This document shows, piece by piece, positions 33,355 through 42,142 of a DNA stretch of 64,000 bases. The notes beneath the pieces were generated by a model. The model was not told the DNA's origin, made no database searches, and saw nothing but the letters and a program-made list of their open reading frames with translations. This stretch comes from Tersicoccus mangrovi (lineage in GTDB: Bacteria > Actinomycetota > Actinomycetes > Actinomycetales > Micrococcaceae). Location: assembly GCF_036881825.1 (NCBI RefSeq), contig NZ_JBAJMW010000001.1, forward strand, positions 704,441 through 768,440, given 5' to 3'. Made by a program: the position numbers and the translations under genes. Within the stretch, counting starts at the first letter, position 1. Every line of letters starts with the position of its first letter.

Positions 33355-34581
33355 ATGACCTCCGCGACCCCCGACGAACCCGTCCGGTCCCGCCTGCGCC
33401 TGTCCGGCGGGCGGGATCGCGCCGTGTTGATCGGCGCGCTCGGGATCCTCAGCGCGGTCAGCCCCCTGGCCACCGACATGTACCTGGCCTCCATGCCGGG
33501 ATTGAGTGCGTGGTTCGGCACCTCCGCCTCGGCCGTCCAGCTGACCCTGACCTCGTACATGATCGGCATGGCACTCGGGCAGTTCTTCCTCGGCCCCGTC
33601 TCGGACGTGCTGGGCCGGCACCGGCTCCTCGTCGCGGGCAACGCGGTGTTCCTCGTCTGCTCGGTGCTCATCGTGTTCGCGCCGAGCATCGGGGTGATGA
33701 TCGCGCTGCGGGCGCTGCAGGGGGCGGCCGGAGCGGCCGGCGTCGTCATCGCGCGGGCCATCGTGGCGGACATCGCGACGGGCCGGCAGGCGGCGAAACT
33801 CTACTCGATCCTCGCCACGATCACCTCGGTGTCACCGGTCGTCGCACCGCTGCTCGGAGGGGTGATCGCGACCGTCGCCCCGTGGCAGGCGGTGTTCTGG
33901 GCGCTGACCGTGTTCGGGGCGGTGATGCTGGTCTGCTCGGTCGTGGTCGTGCCCGAGACGCTGCCGCCGGCGGCCCGGCATCACGCGCTGCGCGGTGTGC
34001 TCGGCCTGTCGCTGCGGGTGATGCGGACCGGCTCCTTCATGGCGTACGCGTTCACGTTCGCCTTCTCGTTCGGCTCCCTGTTCTCCTACATCTCGGCGTC
34101 CTCGTTCGTGATCCAGAACGTGCTGGGCTTCTCCGCGCTCGCGTACTCGGTGGCCTTCGCCGTCAACGCGTGCGGCGCCATCGTCGGTGGCCTGGTCAAC
34201 GCCCGGCTGGTGGACCGCGTGGAGCCGGCGGCCATCCTGCGCGTCGCCGTCATGGTGATGGCGGCCGTCAATCTCGTCGGCCTCGTGCTGATCCTCAGCG
34301 GCGTCACGGGGTGGATGACCCTGGTGCAGCTGCTCATCGGGCAGACCGCGATCGGTTTCATCATGGGCAACGCGGTGGCCCAGGCACAGAGCCGGGTGCC
34401 CGGGCTGGCCGGCGCCGGCGCTGCGGTGCTCGGCCTGCTGCAGTTCGTGCTCGGCGGCCTGGTCAGCCCCCTGACGGGTATCGCCGGGCAGCACACGGCC
34501 GTCCCGATGGCGCTCTCGATGGCGGTGTGGTCAGTCCTCGCTCTCGGGACCGCGTTCCTCGCCCGCCGACTCAGTCGCTGA
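33355..34581 (+). CDS. Bcr/CflA-family multidrug MFS transporter
   Basis: 408 residues from ATG 33355 (GAGGA upstream). The family signature is SPLATDMYLASMPGLSAWFG in helix 1; motif A-like GPVSDVLGRHRLLVAG and RALQGAAGAAGVVIARAIVAD follow. Twelve hydrophobic helices are apparent. Members export bicyclomycin, chloramphenicol and other drugs, or sulfonamides and cysteine. It is divergent from the DUF4397 gene. The substrate is not deducible. Confidence 0.92.
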   Translation: MTSATPDEPVRSRLRLSGGRDRAVLIGALGILSAVSPLATDMYLASMPGLSAWFGTSASAVQLTLTSYMIGMALGQFFLGPVSDVLGRHRLLVAGNAVFLVCSVLIVFAPSIGVMIALRALQGAAGAAGVVIARAIVADIATGRQAAKLYSILATITSVSPVVAPLLGGVIATVAPWQAVFWALTVFGAVMLVCSVVVVPETLPPAARHHALRGVLGLSLRVMRTGSFMAYAFTFAFSFGSLFSYISASSFVIQNVLGFSALAYSVAFAVNACGAIVGGLVNARLVDRVEPAAILRVAVMVMAAVNLVGLVLILSGVTGWMTLVQLLIGQTAIGFIMGNAVAQAQSRVPGLAGAGAAVLGLLQFVLGGLVSPLTGIAGQHTAVPMALSMAVWSVLALGTAFLARRLSR

Positions 34582-34740
34582 CGTCACGCACGGCGTCGGA
34601 CCCCATCCGGCGCGCTGACCGATACGCACTCCGGCGCAGTCACACGCGCTCCCGTGCGCTGACCTCGCCGGTTCCTTCCGATCGACGGGAGTCTCCCTGC
34701 CCCTGTTCGGCGCGCACCGCCGAGTCGGCATGATGGTGTC

Positions 34741-35085
34741 ATGACCACCCACGCCGCCGCCGAGAACGGCTCCCTCGCCTCCGTCGCGTCCGCCGGCTCG
34801 CTCGCGTCGGTGCTGTCCGCCGGGTCGATCGCTTCCGTTGCGTCGGTGGGGTCGATCGCGTCCGTCGGATCCGTCGGTTCCTTCGCCTCGATCGGGTCGG
34901 CCGGGTCCGTCGCGTCGATCGGCTCCTCCGGCTCGATCGCGTCCATCGGATCCGTCGGATCGTTCGCCTCGATCAACAGCTTCGGCGGCATCGGCGTGAT
35001 CAACGGGATGCCCGTGTTCGTGCTCGCCGCTCTGGCCGCGATTCCCGCCGCCCTGCTGCTCCGGGGACGGCGGCGCCGCGCCTGA
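34741..35085 (+). CDS. Tripeptide-repeat (G/A-S-hydrophobic) protein with a C-terminal membrane anchor
   Basis: 114 residues. From about residue 10 to 81 the chain is 24 consecutive triplets of Gly/Ala-Ser-hydrophobic, grouped in nine-residue units such as GSLASVASA and GSIASIGSV with serine at every second triplet position. A glycine-rich turn, one membrane helix (MPVFVLAALAAIPAALLL) and a GRRRRRA-like tail follow. It has no signal peptide at the N-terminus, so the repeat could face either side. The frame and start are supported by the helix plus basic tail; no ribosome binding site is evident. A regular solenoid or bundle fold is a guess. Confidence 0.75.
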   Translation: MTTHAAAENGSLASVASAGSLASVLSAGSIASVASVGSIASVGSVGSFASIGSAGSVASIGSSGSIASIGSVGSFASINSFGGIGVINGMPVFVLAALAAIPAALLLRGRRRRA

Positions 35086-35088
35086 GCG

Positions 35089-36087
35089 TCACACCCGTTC
35101 GCGGATCCAGGCCGCCAGCGTCGCCGTCTTGAGCTCTCGGTCGGCGGGCCGGTCGATCGTCACCCACGCCCATTCCGAGGCCATCCGCAGCACCACGTGC
35201 AGCCGGAGCCTCGCCCGCGCCGCGTCGTCGATGCCACCGTGGGCGTCGAGCAGCGCGGGCACGAGGCCGCTCTCGCGCTCGTGCATCAGGTGGATGACGG
35301 TCAGCGCCAGGTCGTGCATCGGGTCGCCCCATTCGGCGCGTTCGAGGTCGACGACGCCGCTGATCGCGGGCAGGGTGCCGGGGAGGTGCCGCAGCAGGAC
35401 GTTGCCCCCGTTGAGGTCTTGATGGCAGAACGACGGCGGGATCTCCTCGTCCAGCGGCGTGGTACCGGCCAGGCGCTCGATGCCGGCCGCGAGTTCCTCC
35501 TCGCCCCCGGCGGCCCGGAACCCGGCGACCGTCCCCTCCACGAGGGCGTCCGTCCAGGACCGCAGACCGGGCCGGCGCTCCCCTGCGGTCCCGGCTGCGT
35601 CGGCGGCGGTATCGGGCCCCGTGTCGATCAGCGCGCCGAAGTGGGGACCGGTCACGGCGTGCAGACGCCCGGCGATCGCACCGACCTCGGCGACGACGTG
35701 ACGCTCCTCCGCCGCCGAGAGCCCCGGCCGCCGATCCGCCCATCGGGCGCCGGGCAGCCGATTCACGATCACGAAGGGCATCCCGTCGTCGGACCGGCCC
35801 CGCGCGACCAGCCGCGGCACCAGGTCACCGAGCACCCCGGCGATCCGCAGGGCGTGCGCCTCCGTCGCGGCGCGTTCCTCCGCGGCAGCCGGGAAGACCT
35901 TGACGACCAGCGGCTCGCTCTGATGGTCCCTCGCTTCCCCCGCCACCCTCAGCCCGAGCAGGTGGCCGACGGCGCCCTGCACGGGCGGTCGCCACGCGGG
36001 GTCGAGGTGCACGGGCGCACCGATGGCGTCCGTCGCGGCCGCCGTCACTGCGGAGATCAGTGCCTCGGTGATCCTCGGAGCGGCCAT
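35089..36087 (-). CDS. Aminoglycoside phosphotransferase (APH) family protein
   Basis: 332 residues with a kinase-like fold: nucleotide-contacting lysine in LVVKVFPAAAEERAATE, the catalytic loop FCHQDLNGGNVLL, and the metal-binding region GVVDLERAEWGDPMHDLAL. Many such genes act on small metabolites such as fructosamine, choline or homoserine rather than antibiotics, so resistance should not be assumed. It is convergent with the repeat-protein gene, with 3 bases between stops. Confidence 0.85.
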   Translation of the reverse strand: MAAPRITEALISAVTAAATDAIGAPVHLDPAWRPPVQGAVGHLLGLRVAGEARDHQSEPLVVKVFPAAAEERAATEAHALRIAGVLGDLVPRLVARGRSDDGMPFVIVNRLPGARWADRRPGLSAAEERHVVAEVGAIAGRLHAVTGPHFGALIDTGPDTAADAAGTAGERRPGLRSWTDALVEGTVAGFRAAGGEEELAAGIERLAGTTPLDEEIPPSFCHQDLNGGNVLLRHLPGTLPAISGVVDLERAEWGDPMHDLALTVIHLMHERESGLVPALLDAHGGIDDAARARLRLHVVLRMASEWAWVTIDRPADRELKTATLAAWIRERV

Positions 36088-36141
36088 CGTCCGATCGTCC
36101 CACGGGGAAGCGGACCACCGGGGTCGCTCGAGGGCCTGGGC

Positions 36142-36432
36142 TCAGGTGCCGGGCACCTCGAGGTGGACGGTGACGACGTCGCCGAGGTCGATGCTCTCCG
36201 CCCGGCGCACGGCGTCCTTGACCGGCAGCGCGTACGTGCCGTCCTTGGCATACATCGCCGTCGTCCACGTCGTCCCGCCGATCCGGGCACGCGCCGGGAT
36301 CATGCCCCAGCCGTAGGTGACCTCCGCGGCCAGGTCCCGGACCTCCGCCGCGACCGGCGGCGGGAGGCTGACGAAGTGGTACGGCGCGGGGCCGCGCCAG
36401 TGCCACACCTCGGCATCGAACCGGCTCTCCAT
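36142..36432 (-). CDS. DUF1905 domain protein
   Basis: 96 residues, MESRFDAEVWHWRGPAPYHF, with the DUF1905 pattern VSLPPPVAAEVRDLAA, YGWGMIPARARIGGTTWTTA and DGTYALPVKDAVRRAE. It is a small beta-barrel domain of unknown function, often stand-alone or linked to a YdeI-type domain. Upstream is a 180-base divergent gap shared with the VanY/FG-GAP gene. Confidence 0.88.
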   Translation of the reverse strand: MESRFDAEVWHWRGPAPYHFVSLPPPVAAEVRDLAAEVTYGWGMIPARARIGGTTWTTAMYAKDGTYALPVKDAVRRAESIDLGDVVTVHLEVPGT

Positions 36433-36548
36433 GGCCGCCGCTCTCCTCGTGGACGGGTTACTCGCACCGTTGCTCGTCCGTCGCCCGTCCGGCACATCCG
36501 TCCGCGCCCATCGTGTCCTGCCAAGCGCCGAGCCGCCACCTTCGCGAG

Positions 36549-36554
36549 TAGTCT
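36549..36554 (+). promoter_or_regulatory. -10 box TAGTCT before the VanY/FG-GAP gene
   Basis: TAGTCT lies 58 bases upstream of ATG 36613; the leader carries GATGAGG near the start codon. It fits the TAGNNT -10 theme seen repeatedly in this window. The -35 box is not distinct. Confidence 0.4.
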
Positions 36555-36612
36555 GTCCGGTGGGTCGCACCGCCAGTGGGGGTCGTGCGCATCGAGTCGA
36601 TGAGGCATCGCC

Positions 36613-38064
36613 ATGGTCGCTGTGGACCACCTTCTCCGTTCCTCCTCGAACCCGGCGGCCGTGGGGCGCCGCCGCTGGTTCGCCGTCGTGCCGCGGCGTC
36701 TGGCGACGCTCGCCGCCGTCGCCGGCGTCCTGGCGACGCAGTTGATCACCGCCGGTGGCGCCGTCGCGGCCGTCCCCATCACCGACCCGAACAACGTGCA
36801 GGTGCTCGTCACCAAGCAGCGGCCGCTCGACCCGCTGCGCTACGTGCCGCCGGACCTCGTGCGGGGTCCCGGCGGCTACCTCATGCGCTCGGTGACCTCC
36901 ACGGCGCTGGGCCGGCTCTGCGCGGGTGCGGCCGCCGCCGGATCGCCCCTGGCGACGGTGAGCGCGTACCGCTCGTACGACCAACAGGCCGCGCTCTTCG
37001 CCAGCTATGTCAACCAGTACGGCCTGGCGTACGCCGAGACGATCTCCGCGCACCCCGGGCACAGCGAGCACCAGACCGGGCTCGCCGTGGACGTCGGCAA
37101 CGCGGACGGCAGCTGCGGTCTCGGCAGCTGCTTCGGCAGCACCCCGGGTGGCCGCTGGGTCGCGGCGAACGCCTGGCGGTACGGGTTCATCGTCCGCTAC
37201 CCCAACGGCTACACCGCGATCACCGGGTACACGTGGGAGCCGTGGCACCTGCGCTACGTCGGCCCGACCCTGGCGGCGGACATGCGCAACCGCGGCATCG
37301 CGACCATGGAGCAGTACTTCAGCACCCCGCCGCGGCCCGCCTTCGCGACGTCCGCCGACCTCGGCGCCATCGATCCGGCGGGCACCCTGTGGAGCTACCC
37401 CGCCACCGGACGCGGGACGCTGGGACAGCGGGTCGCGGTCGGCGCCGGCTGGGGCGGTGTGACCGGCGGTGCCGTCGTCGACTGGAACGGCGACGGCCGG
37501 CTCGACGTGATCGGCCGCCACGCGGACGGCACCCTGTGGTTCTATCCCGGCCGGTCGACGCCGGGCCTCGGTACGGGCGTGCTGCTCGGCACCGGCTGGA
37601 ACGGGTGGGCCGTCACCCCCGGCCCCTGGGTCAACGGGCGAGCGACGTCGATCATCGCCCGCGGCCCGGACGGCGTGCTCTACCAGTACCCGAACGCCGG
37701 CAATCGGCTCGGTGCCCGTACCGTGATCGGGCGCGGCTGGGGCACGACCACCACGACGATGGTCGACGTCGACGGGGACGGCCGCCAGGATCTCATCGCC
37801 AAGCGGAGCGACGGGCTGCTGCTGCTCTACCGCGGCAACGGCGCCGGCGGCTTCGTGCCGGAGACCCGGGCGGTGCTGGGCCGCGGGTGGAACGGCATCT
37901 CGTCCGTCTCCGTGGTGTTCGGGTTCAACGGGGCCGGCAGCAAGGGTGTGCTCGCCCGCAGCGCGGTCGACGGCTCCTTGTCGTACTACCCGCTGATCGG
38001 CGGGCGATTCGCGCCGCGCATCGTCGTCGGCTCCGGCTGGAGCACGTATCGCATCCTCTCGTGA
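36613..38064 (+). CDS. Secreted M15 (VanY-type) D-Ala-D-Ala carboxypeptidase with FG-GAP repeats
   Basis: 483 residues. A basic N-terminus and hydrophobic segment (residues 28-53, ending AGGAVAA) form a signal peptide. The peptidase domain (about 60-235) has SAYRSYDQQAALF, zinc ligands H153 and D160 in SEHQTGLAVDVG, and E209/H212 in TWEPWHLRYVG. The C-terminal half has repeat blades with calcium-binding motifs DWNGDGRLDVIGR and DVDGDGRQDLIAK, typical of FG-GAP/VCBS propellers. It trims peptidoglycan stem peptides outside the cell; the propeller probably binds wall or sugar. Confidence 0.93.
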   Translation: MVAVDHLLRSSSNPAAVGRRRWFAVVPRRLATLAAVAGVLATQLITAGGAVAAVPITDPNNVQVLVTKQRPLDPLRYVPPDLVRGPGGYLMRSVTSTALGRLCAGAAAAGSPLATVSAYRSYDQQAALFASYVNQYGLAYAETISAHPGHSEHQTGLAVDVGNADGSCGLGSCFGSTPGGRWVAANAWRYGFIVRYPNGYTAITGYTWEPWHLRYVGPTLAADMRNRGIATMEQYFSTPPRPAFATSADLGAIDPAGTLWSYPATGRGTLGQRVAVGAGWGGVTGGAVVDWNGDGRLDVIGRHADGTLWFYPGRSTPGLGTGVLLGTGWNGWAVTPGPWVNGRATSIIARGPDGVLYQYPNAGNRLGARTVIGRGWGTTTTTMVDVDGDGRQDLIAKRSDGLLLLYRGNGAGGFVPETRAVLGRGWNGISSVSVVFGFNGAGSKGVLARSAVDGSLSYYPLIGGRFAPRIVVGSGWSTYRILS

Positions 38065-38159
38065 GGCTCGCGAGGTTGTCGGGAGAGTGCGTCCGCACCG
38101 CGGACAGGACCTGACCGGCCGCCCTGTCCGAGCGCGCCGATCCCTGCCACGATGACGGC

Positions 38160-38807
38160 ATGGACACCCTCACCGTCACCGAGATCCTCGACGCGTCGCT
38201 GACCGACTGGCGGCGCCTGGCCCAGGGGCTGCATGCCCGGTACCGCACCCGGGACTTCCGCACGGGGCTGGCACTGGTCGACGCGGCGGCGCAGGCCGCC
38301 GAGGAGGCCGACCACCACCCGGACGTCACGCTGCGCTACGCCTCCGTCGAGTTCCGCCTGCTCAGCCACGACGCCGGCGGGGTCACCGACCGCGACGTCG
38401 AGCTCGCCCGGCGCATCAGTGAGATCGCGGCGGGGCTCGGGGTCGAGGCGACGCCGCAGAAGCTGGCCCTCGTCGAGCTCGGGCTCGACACCGCGGACGT
38501 CGCGGCGCTCGGTCCGTTCTGGGCGGCGCTGCTCACCGGGTCGGCGACGAACGTGGACGGCGACGACGTCGTGGACCGGACGGGGCAGACACCGTTGATC
38601 TGGTTCCAGCACACCGACCCGCACGAGACGCCGCGGCAGCGGTTCCACCTCGACGTGTGGGTCCCGCACGACGTCGCCGACGAGCGGATCGCGGCCGCGG
38701 TCGCCGCGGGCGGCACGATCGTGGACGATTCGCCGGCGCCCACCTTCACCGTCCTCGCCGACGCCGAGGGCAACCGGGCGTGCGTGTGCACCTGCCTCGG
38801 ACGGTGA
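38160..38807 (+). CDS. Pterin-4a-carbinolamine dehydratase-like/VOC fusion protein
   Basis: 215 residues. Residues 1-95 resemble pterin carbinolamine dehydratase, with the motif ADHHPDVTLRYASVEFRLL. Residues 100-215 are a VOC-type module (LGPFWAALLTG, QRFHLDVWVPHDVADERI, FTVLADAEGNRACVC). This fusion recurs in actinobacteria as a predicted dehydratase/VOC protein. Whether it recycles a pterin cofactor is unknown; no pterin-dependent hydroxylase is nearby. Confidence 0.85.
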   Translation: MDTLTVTEILDASLTDWRRLAQGLHARYRTRDFRTGLALVDAAAQAAEEADHHPDVTLRYASVEFRLLSHDAGGVTDRDVELARRISEIAAGLGVEATPQKLALVELGLDTADVAALGPFWAALLTGSATNVDGDDVVDRTGQTPLIWFQHTDPHETPRQRFHLDVWVPHDVADERIAAAVAAGGTIVDDSPAPTFTVLADAEGNRACVCTCLGR

Positions 38808-38814
38808 GCGGCAT

Positions 38815-38840
38815 GCCGTATGCCCCATGAGGCATACGGC
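38815..38840. terminator. Bidirectional terminator hairpin
   Basis: GCCGTATGCC (38815-38824) and GGCATACGGC (38831-38840) form a perfect 10-bp stem with a 6-base loop between the convergent stops of the fusion protein gene and the alcohol dehydrogenase gene. Confidence 0.75.
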
Positions 38841-38852
38841 ACGCCGTCGGGC

Positions 38853-39887
38853 TCACTTGCCGGTGGTGAGCACCATCCGGAACCGGGCGTCGCCGGCCAT
38901 CATCTTGTCGTAGGCCCGCTGGGCCTCCTCGAGCGGCACCGTCTCGATCGTCGGCTTGACCCCGGTCAGGACGCTGAAGCGCAGGGCGTCCTCGGAGTCC
39001 TTGGACGTTCCGGAGGCGTGCCCCTGCACGGCGGTCGAGCCGGGGATGAGGGCGAACGGCGGCACCTGCATCGGGTCCGCCGAGGCGCCCACGACGACGA
39101 GCTGCCCGCGCGGCCGCAGGCCGCCGAGCGCCGGGGTCATGGCGTCCGGGACGGTGACGGTGGCGAGCACGACCGAGGCGCCGCCGAGCTTGTTCAGCTC
39201 CTCCGCGACGTCCGACGTCGTCGAGTCGATGTAGTGGTGGGCGCCGAGGTCGCGGGCGAGGGACTCCTTCTCGGAGCCCCGGGCGATCGCGACCGTCTCG
39301 AAGCCCATCTTCACGGCGTACTGGACACCCAGGTGGCCGAGTCCACCGACGCCGAGGATGGCGACGACGTCGCCGGGCCGCGCGACGGACTCACGCAGCG
39401 CGTTGAAGGTCGTCACCCCGGCGCACAGCAGCGGGGCCGCGTCGACGTCGGAGAGGTCGTCGGGGATGCTGACGAGGGCCTCGGCGGGCGCGATCATGTA
39501 CTCGGCGTACCCGCCGTCGTAGGCGATGCCGGCCACGAGACCGTTCTCGCAGGCGATGAAGTCGCCGCGGCGGCAGGAGTCGCAGGTGAAATCGCAGCCG
39601 CCGAACCAGCCGACCCCCACCCGCTGGCCGGCCGTCCAGGCGGTGACACCCTCGCCGAGCGCGTCGATCTCGCCGGCCACTTCGTGACCGGGCGCGCGGG
39701 GGAAGTCGTTGCCCATGGCACCGGCCACGGTCAGGGAATCGGAGTGGCACACGCCGCAGGCGCGCACGTGGACACGGACCTGGCCGGGACCCGGCTCGGG
39801 GATCTCGACCTCGGTGATCTCGAAGGGAGCGTTGGCCTCGGGGACCCGGGCGATCGTCATGGTGGTCATGCTCGCGATGCTACCCAT
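38853..39887 (-). CDS. Zinc-dependent alcohol dehydrogenase, AdhA/AdhP-like
   Basis: 344 residues from ATG 39887, which has GGAGG four bases upstream; ATGs at 39869 and 39860 are alternatives. Catalytic zinc ligands in GVCHSDSLTV and PGHEVAGEI, structural cysteines in CDFTCDSCRRGDFIAC, and NAD-binding VAILGVGGLGHLGVQYAVK are all present. It resembles AdhA/AdhP-type ethanol and formaldehyde-related dehydrogenases. It diverges from the DUF899 gene, and a 16-bp palindrome lies in the shared promoter region. Confidence 0.92.
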   Translation of the reverse strand: MGSIASMTTMTIARVPEANAPFEITEVEIPEPGPGQVRVHVRACGVCHSDSLTVAGAMGNDFPRAPGHEVAGEIDALGEGVTAWTAGQRVGVGWFGGCDFTCDSCRRGDFIACENGLVAGIAYDGGYAEYMIAPAEALVSIPDDLSDVDAAPLLCAGVTTFNALRESVARPGDVVAILGVGGLGHLGVQYAVKMGFETVAIARGSEKESLARDLGAHHYIDSTTSDVAEELNKLGGASVVLATVTVPDAMTPALGGLRPRGQLVVVGASADPMQVPPFALIPGSTAVQGHASGTSKDSEDALRFSVLTGVKPTIETVPLEEAQRAYDKMMAGDARFRMVLTTGK

Positions 39888-39925
39888 TGAACCTCCACCC
39901 GGCCTGTGCCATCGTATGTGTACAG

Positions 39926-39941
39926 CGTCCACATATGGACG
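39926..39941. promoter_or_regulatory. Palindrome CGTCCA-N4-TGGACG in a divergent promoter
   Basis: A perfect 6-bp inverted repeat with a 4-base spacer, centred between the divergent alcohol dehydrogenase and DUF899 genes. The position fits a shared operator, but no regulator gene is adjacent. Confidence 0.45.
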
Positions 39942-39983
39942 TCGCACGGCGATCTGTCACCCACGACCGATGAGGAGAAGGAC

Positions 39984-40775
39984 ATGAACGCCACCCCCGC
40001 AGCACTGCCCCCGGTGGTCGACCCCGATACCTGGCGGCAGCAGCTGGACGATCTGCGCCGGCGCGAGAAGGCCGCGACCCACGAGTTGGACGCCATCGCC
40101 GCCCAGCGGCGTCGCCTGCCGATGGTGCGCCTGCCCGAGTACACGCTGGCCGGCGAGAACGGGCCCGTCCGGCTGGTCGACGTGTTCGACGGCCGTTCGC
40201 AGCTGATCACCTACCACCACATGTGGTTCCCGGGCGAGCAGTGGCAGTGCGGCGGCTGCACGGGCTTCACGTCCCAGTACACGCGGCTGGACTTCCTCGA
40301 CACCTACGACGCCCGGTTCGTCGTCGTCACGCAGGGCCCCATCGACGAGGCCCTCGCGTACCGCGACACCGTCGGCAACAGGATGACCTGGTACTCGACC
40401 GACGACAGCCCGTTCGGTGCGGACATGGGCGCGGGCCCCGGCGAGGGCTTCGCGGTCAACGTGTTCCTGCGCGACGGGGACACCGTCTACCGCACCTGGC
40501 ACACCGACGGCCGGGGCACCGAGCAGCTCACGCACACCTTCCCGCTGATCGACCTGCTTCCGTGGGGCCGGCAGGAGGAGTGGCAGGACTCCCCGGAGGG
40601 CTGGCCGCGGAACACCACGTACGAGGGATGGCTGGACTCCCCCGACATCGCCCGGCTGTATGGGCCGAACGGTACGTGCGACCCGACGCCGGCCCGCACC
40701 AGCACCAGCACCCGCACCACCCAGGCGACGGACCCCGCCGCCACCGCCCCGACGACGCAGGAGACGACCCGATGA
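39984..40775 (+). CDS. DUF899 thioredoxin-like protein
   Basis: 263 residues from ATG 39984 (GAGGAGAAGG upstream). The pattern RRREKAATHELDAIAAQRRR, MVRLPEYTLAGENGPVRLVD and YHHMWFPGEQWQCGGCTGFT with its CGGC motif identifies the DUF899 branch of thioredoxin-fold proteins. The function is poorly known, possibly redox. A Thr-rich 30-residue tail is unusual. Its stop overlaps the start of the next gene (ATGA). Confidence 0.88.
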   Translation: MNATPAALPPVVDPDTWRQQLDDLRRREKAATHELDAIAAQRRRLPMVRLPEYTLAGENGPVRLVDVFDGRSQLITYHHMWFPGEQWQCGGCTGFTSQYTRLDFLDTYDARFVVVTQGPIDEALAYRDTVGNRMTWYSTDDSPFGADMGAGPGEGFAVNVFLRDGDTVYRTWHTDGRGTEQLTHTFPLIDLLPWGRQEEWQDSPEGWPRNTTYEGWLDSPDIARLYGPNGTCDPTPARTSTSTRTTQATDPAATAPTTQETTR

Positions 40776-41287
40776 CCCAGGCGCCCCCCGAGGAACGCTT
40801 CGTCCGCTCCCACACGATCGACGCCACCCCGGCGGCGATCTTCGCGGTGCTGACGGATCCGACCCGGCACCAGGAGACCGAGCCCACGGACTGGGTGAGG
40901 GACGCGCGGGACACCGAGCGGCTGACCGCGGTCGGCCAGGTCTTCGCGATGAACATGTTCCACGTGGGCGCGGGCGGGGACTACGTCATGCACAACACGG
41001 TGATCGCGCTCGAACCCGACCGGACGATCGCGTGGCGTCCCGGCCAAGAACACGAGGGAGCGATCCGCTCGGGTGGCTGGACGTGGCGGTACGACCTGCA
41101 GCCGACCGGTACGGACGGGGGCGGAACCGGCGGTGGCACCGAGGTGACCCTGACCTACGACTGGTCGGCCGTGCCCGAGAAGCTGCGCCAGTACGTCAAC
41201 GTCCCGCCGTTCGAGCCGGAGTTCCTGGACCGGTCCCTCGCCTCGCTCGAGGCCGCGGCCACGGGCACCGTGACCGGGACCCGCTAG
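40772..41287 (+). CDS. SRPBCC family protein
   Basis: 171 residues beginning MTQAPPEERFVRSHTIDATP. HTIDATPAAIFAVLTDPTRHQETEPTD is typical of polyketide-cyclase-like SRPBCC ligand-binding folds; the central GWTWRYDLQP and TLTYDWSAVPEKL also fit. It is co-translated with the DUF899 gene. The stop TAG overlaps the convergent phosphotransferase stop within CTAG. Confidence 0.85.
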   Translation: MTQAPPEERFVRSHTIDATPAAIFAVLTDPTRHQETEPTDWVRDARDTERLTAVGQVFAMNMFHVGAGGDYVMHNTVIALEPDRTIAWRPGQEHEGAIRSGGWTWRYDLQPTGTDGGGTGGGTEVTLTYDWSAVPEKLRQYVNVPPFEPEFLDRSLASLEAAATGTVTGTR

Positions 41288-42090
41288 CGGTCGGTGATCC
41301 GGGCACGGATGGCGAGCGCGTCACGTTCGTAGAGCGCGGCGTGCTCGGCCAGTTCCGGGTTGTCGAGTTCGACGGCCTTCTGGACCGAGAAGACGGCGAG
41401 CTCGTCGAGGCGTTCGGCCGTGGTCTCGCGCAGGACGTCGGCGGTGACGGCCGGTTCACCGTACCGGGCGAGCAGCCGGTCGAGCCGCGCGTCCCGCTGC
41501 GCGTCGGTGAAGCCGTCCGCCCGGTCGGTGGTCAGCGGGACGATCCGGTAGGCGAGGTAGGCCAGGTCCCACACGCGCGGGCCCGGTGATGCGTGGTCGG
41601 CATCGATGAGGCCCACCGCCCGGCCGTCGCGGAACACCATGTTGTACGGGGCCGCGTCGTTGTGGCAGAGGACCTCGACGGGCTCGTGCGACGCCGAGCG
41701 CCACGGTCCGGTGCGGTCGGCGGTCGCGGAGGCCGCGTGGAAGCGGCGCAGCAGGTCCGTCGCGGAGTCGAGCGCCTCCTGCGCCCACAGCCAGGCCGGC
41801 ATCGGGTACGCGGGGACGTCACCGGGCAGGTACTCGAGCCGTTCGCGTTCGCCGTGCTGGTCGTCGGTCTCGACGCCGCGGGGCTCGGGCACGCCGTCCA
41901 TCCCCTGCGCACGGCAGTGGGCGAGCAGGCGATGCACCGCCGGGGTCCACGGGCCGGTGGTCCGCAGGACGACGTCGCCCCGACGGCTCACCGGCCCCAT
42001 GTTGCCGCCGGCGAGCCGCTGCTCGGGCACGAGCTCGAGCTCGGGCTCGGGCACGAGCTCCTCCGAGGACGAGCCGTCGGGTGTCGACAT
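41284..42090 (-). CDS. Aminoglycoside phosphotransferase (APH) family protein
   Basis: 268 residues. A Glu/Pro-rich N-terminus (about 25 residues) precedes the kinase-like fold with VEVLCHNDAAPYNMVF (catalytic loop) and GLIDADHASPGPRVWDLAYL (metal-binding). The nucleotide-binding N-lobe is short. Members of this branch are usually small-molecule kinases of unknown substrate. It shares a CTAG stop with the convergent SRPBCC gene. Confidence 0.83.
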   Translation of the reverse strand: MSTPDGSSSEELVPEPELELVPEQRLAGGNMGPVSRRGDVVLRTTGPWTPAVHRLLAHCRAQGMDGVPEPRGVETDDQHGERERLEYLPGDVPAYPMPAWLWAQEALDSATDLLRRFHAASATADRTGPWRSASHEPVEVLCHNDAAPYNMVFRDGRAVGLIDADHASPGPRVWDLAYLAYRIVPLTTDRADGFTDAQRDARLDRLLARYGEPAVTADVLRETTAERLDELAVFSVQKAVELDNPELAEHAALYERDALAIRARITDR

Positions 42091-42142
42091 GGGCAGCCTC
42101 TCGGGGGTCGGTTCCGTGAGCGTCTGGTCGGTCGGGATGAGC

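Noticed and set aside
34584..35003. Long minus-strand reading frame rich in Asp/Pro/Ala opposite the triplet-repeat gene
   Set aside because: It is the mirror of the repeats; it lacks a membrane helix or ordinary domain, and the plus frame has a credible anchor and basic tail.
35089..42090. Antibiotic resistance by the two APH-family genes
   Set aside because: The kinase fold is shared with many metabolite kinases and nothing marks these as aminoglycoside enzymes.
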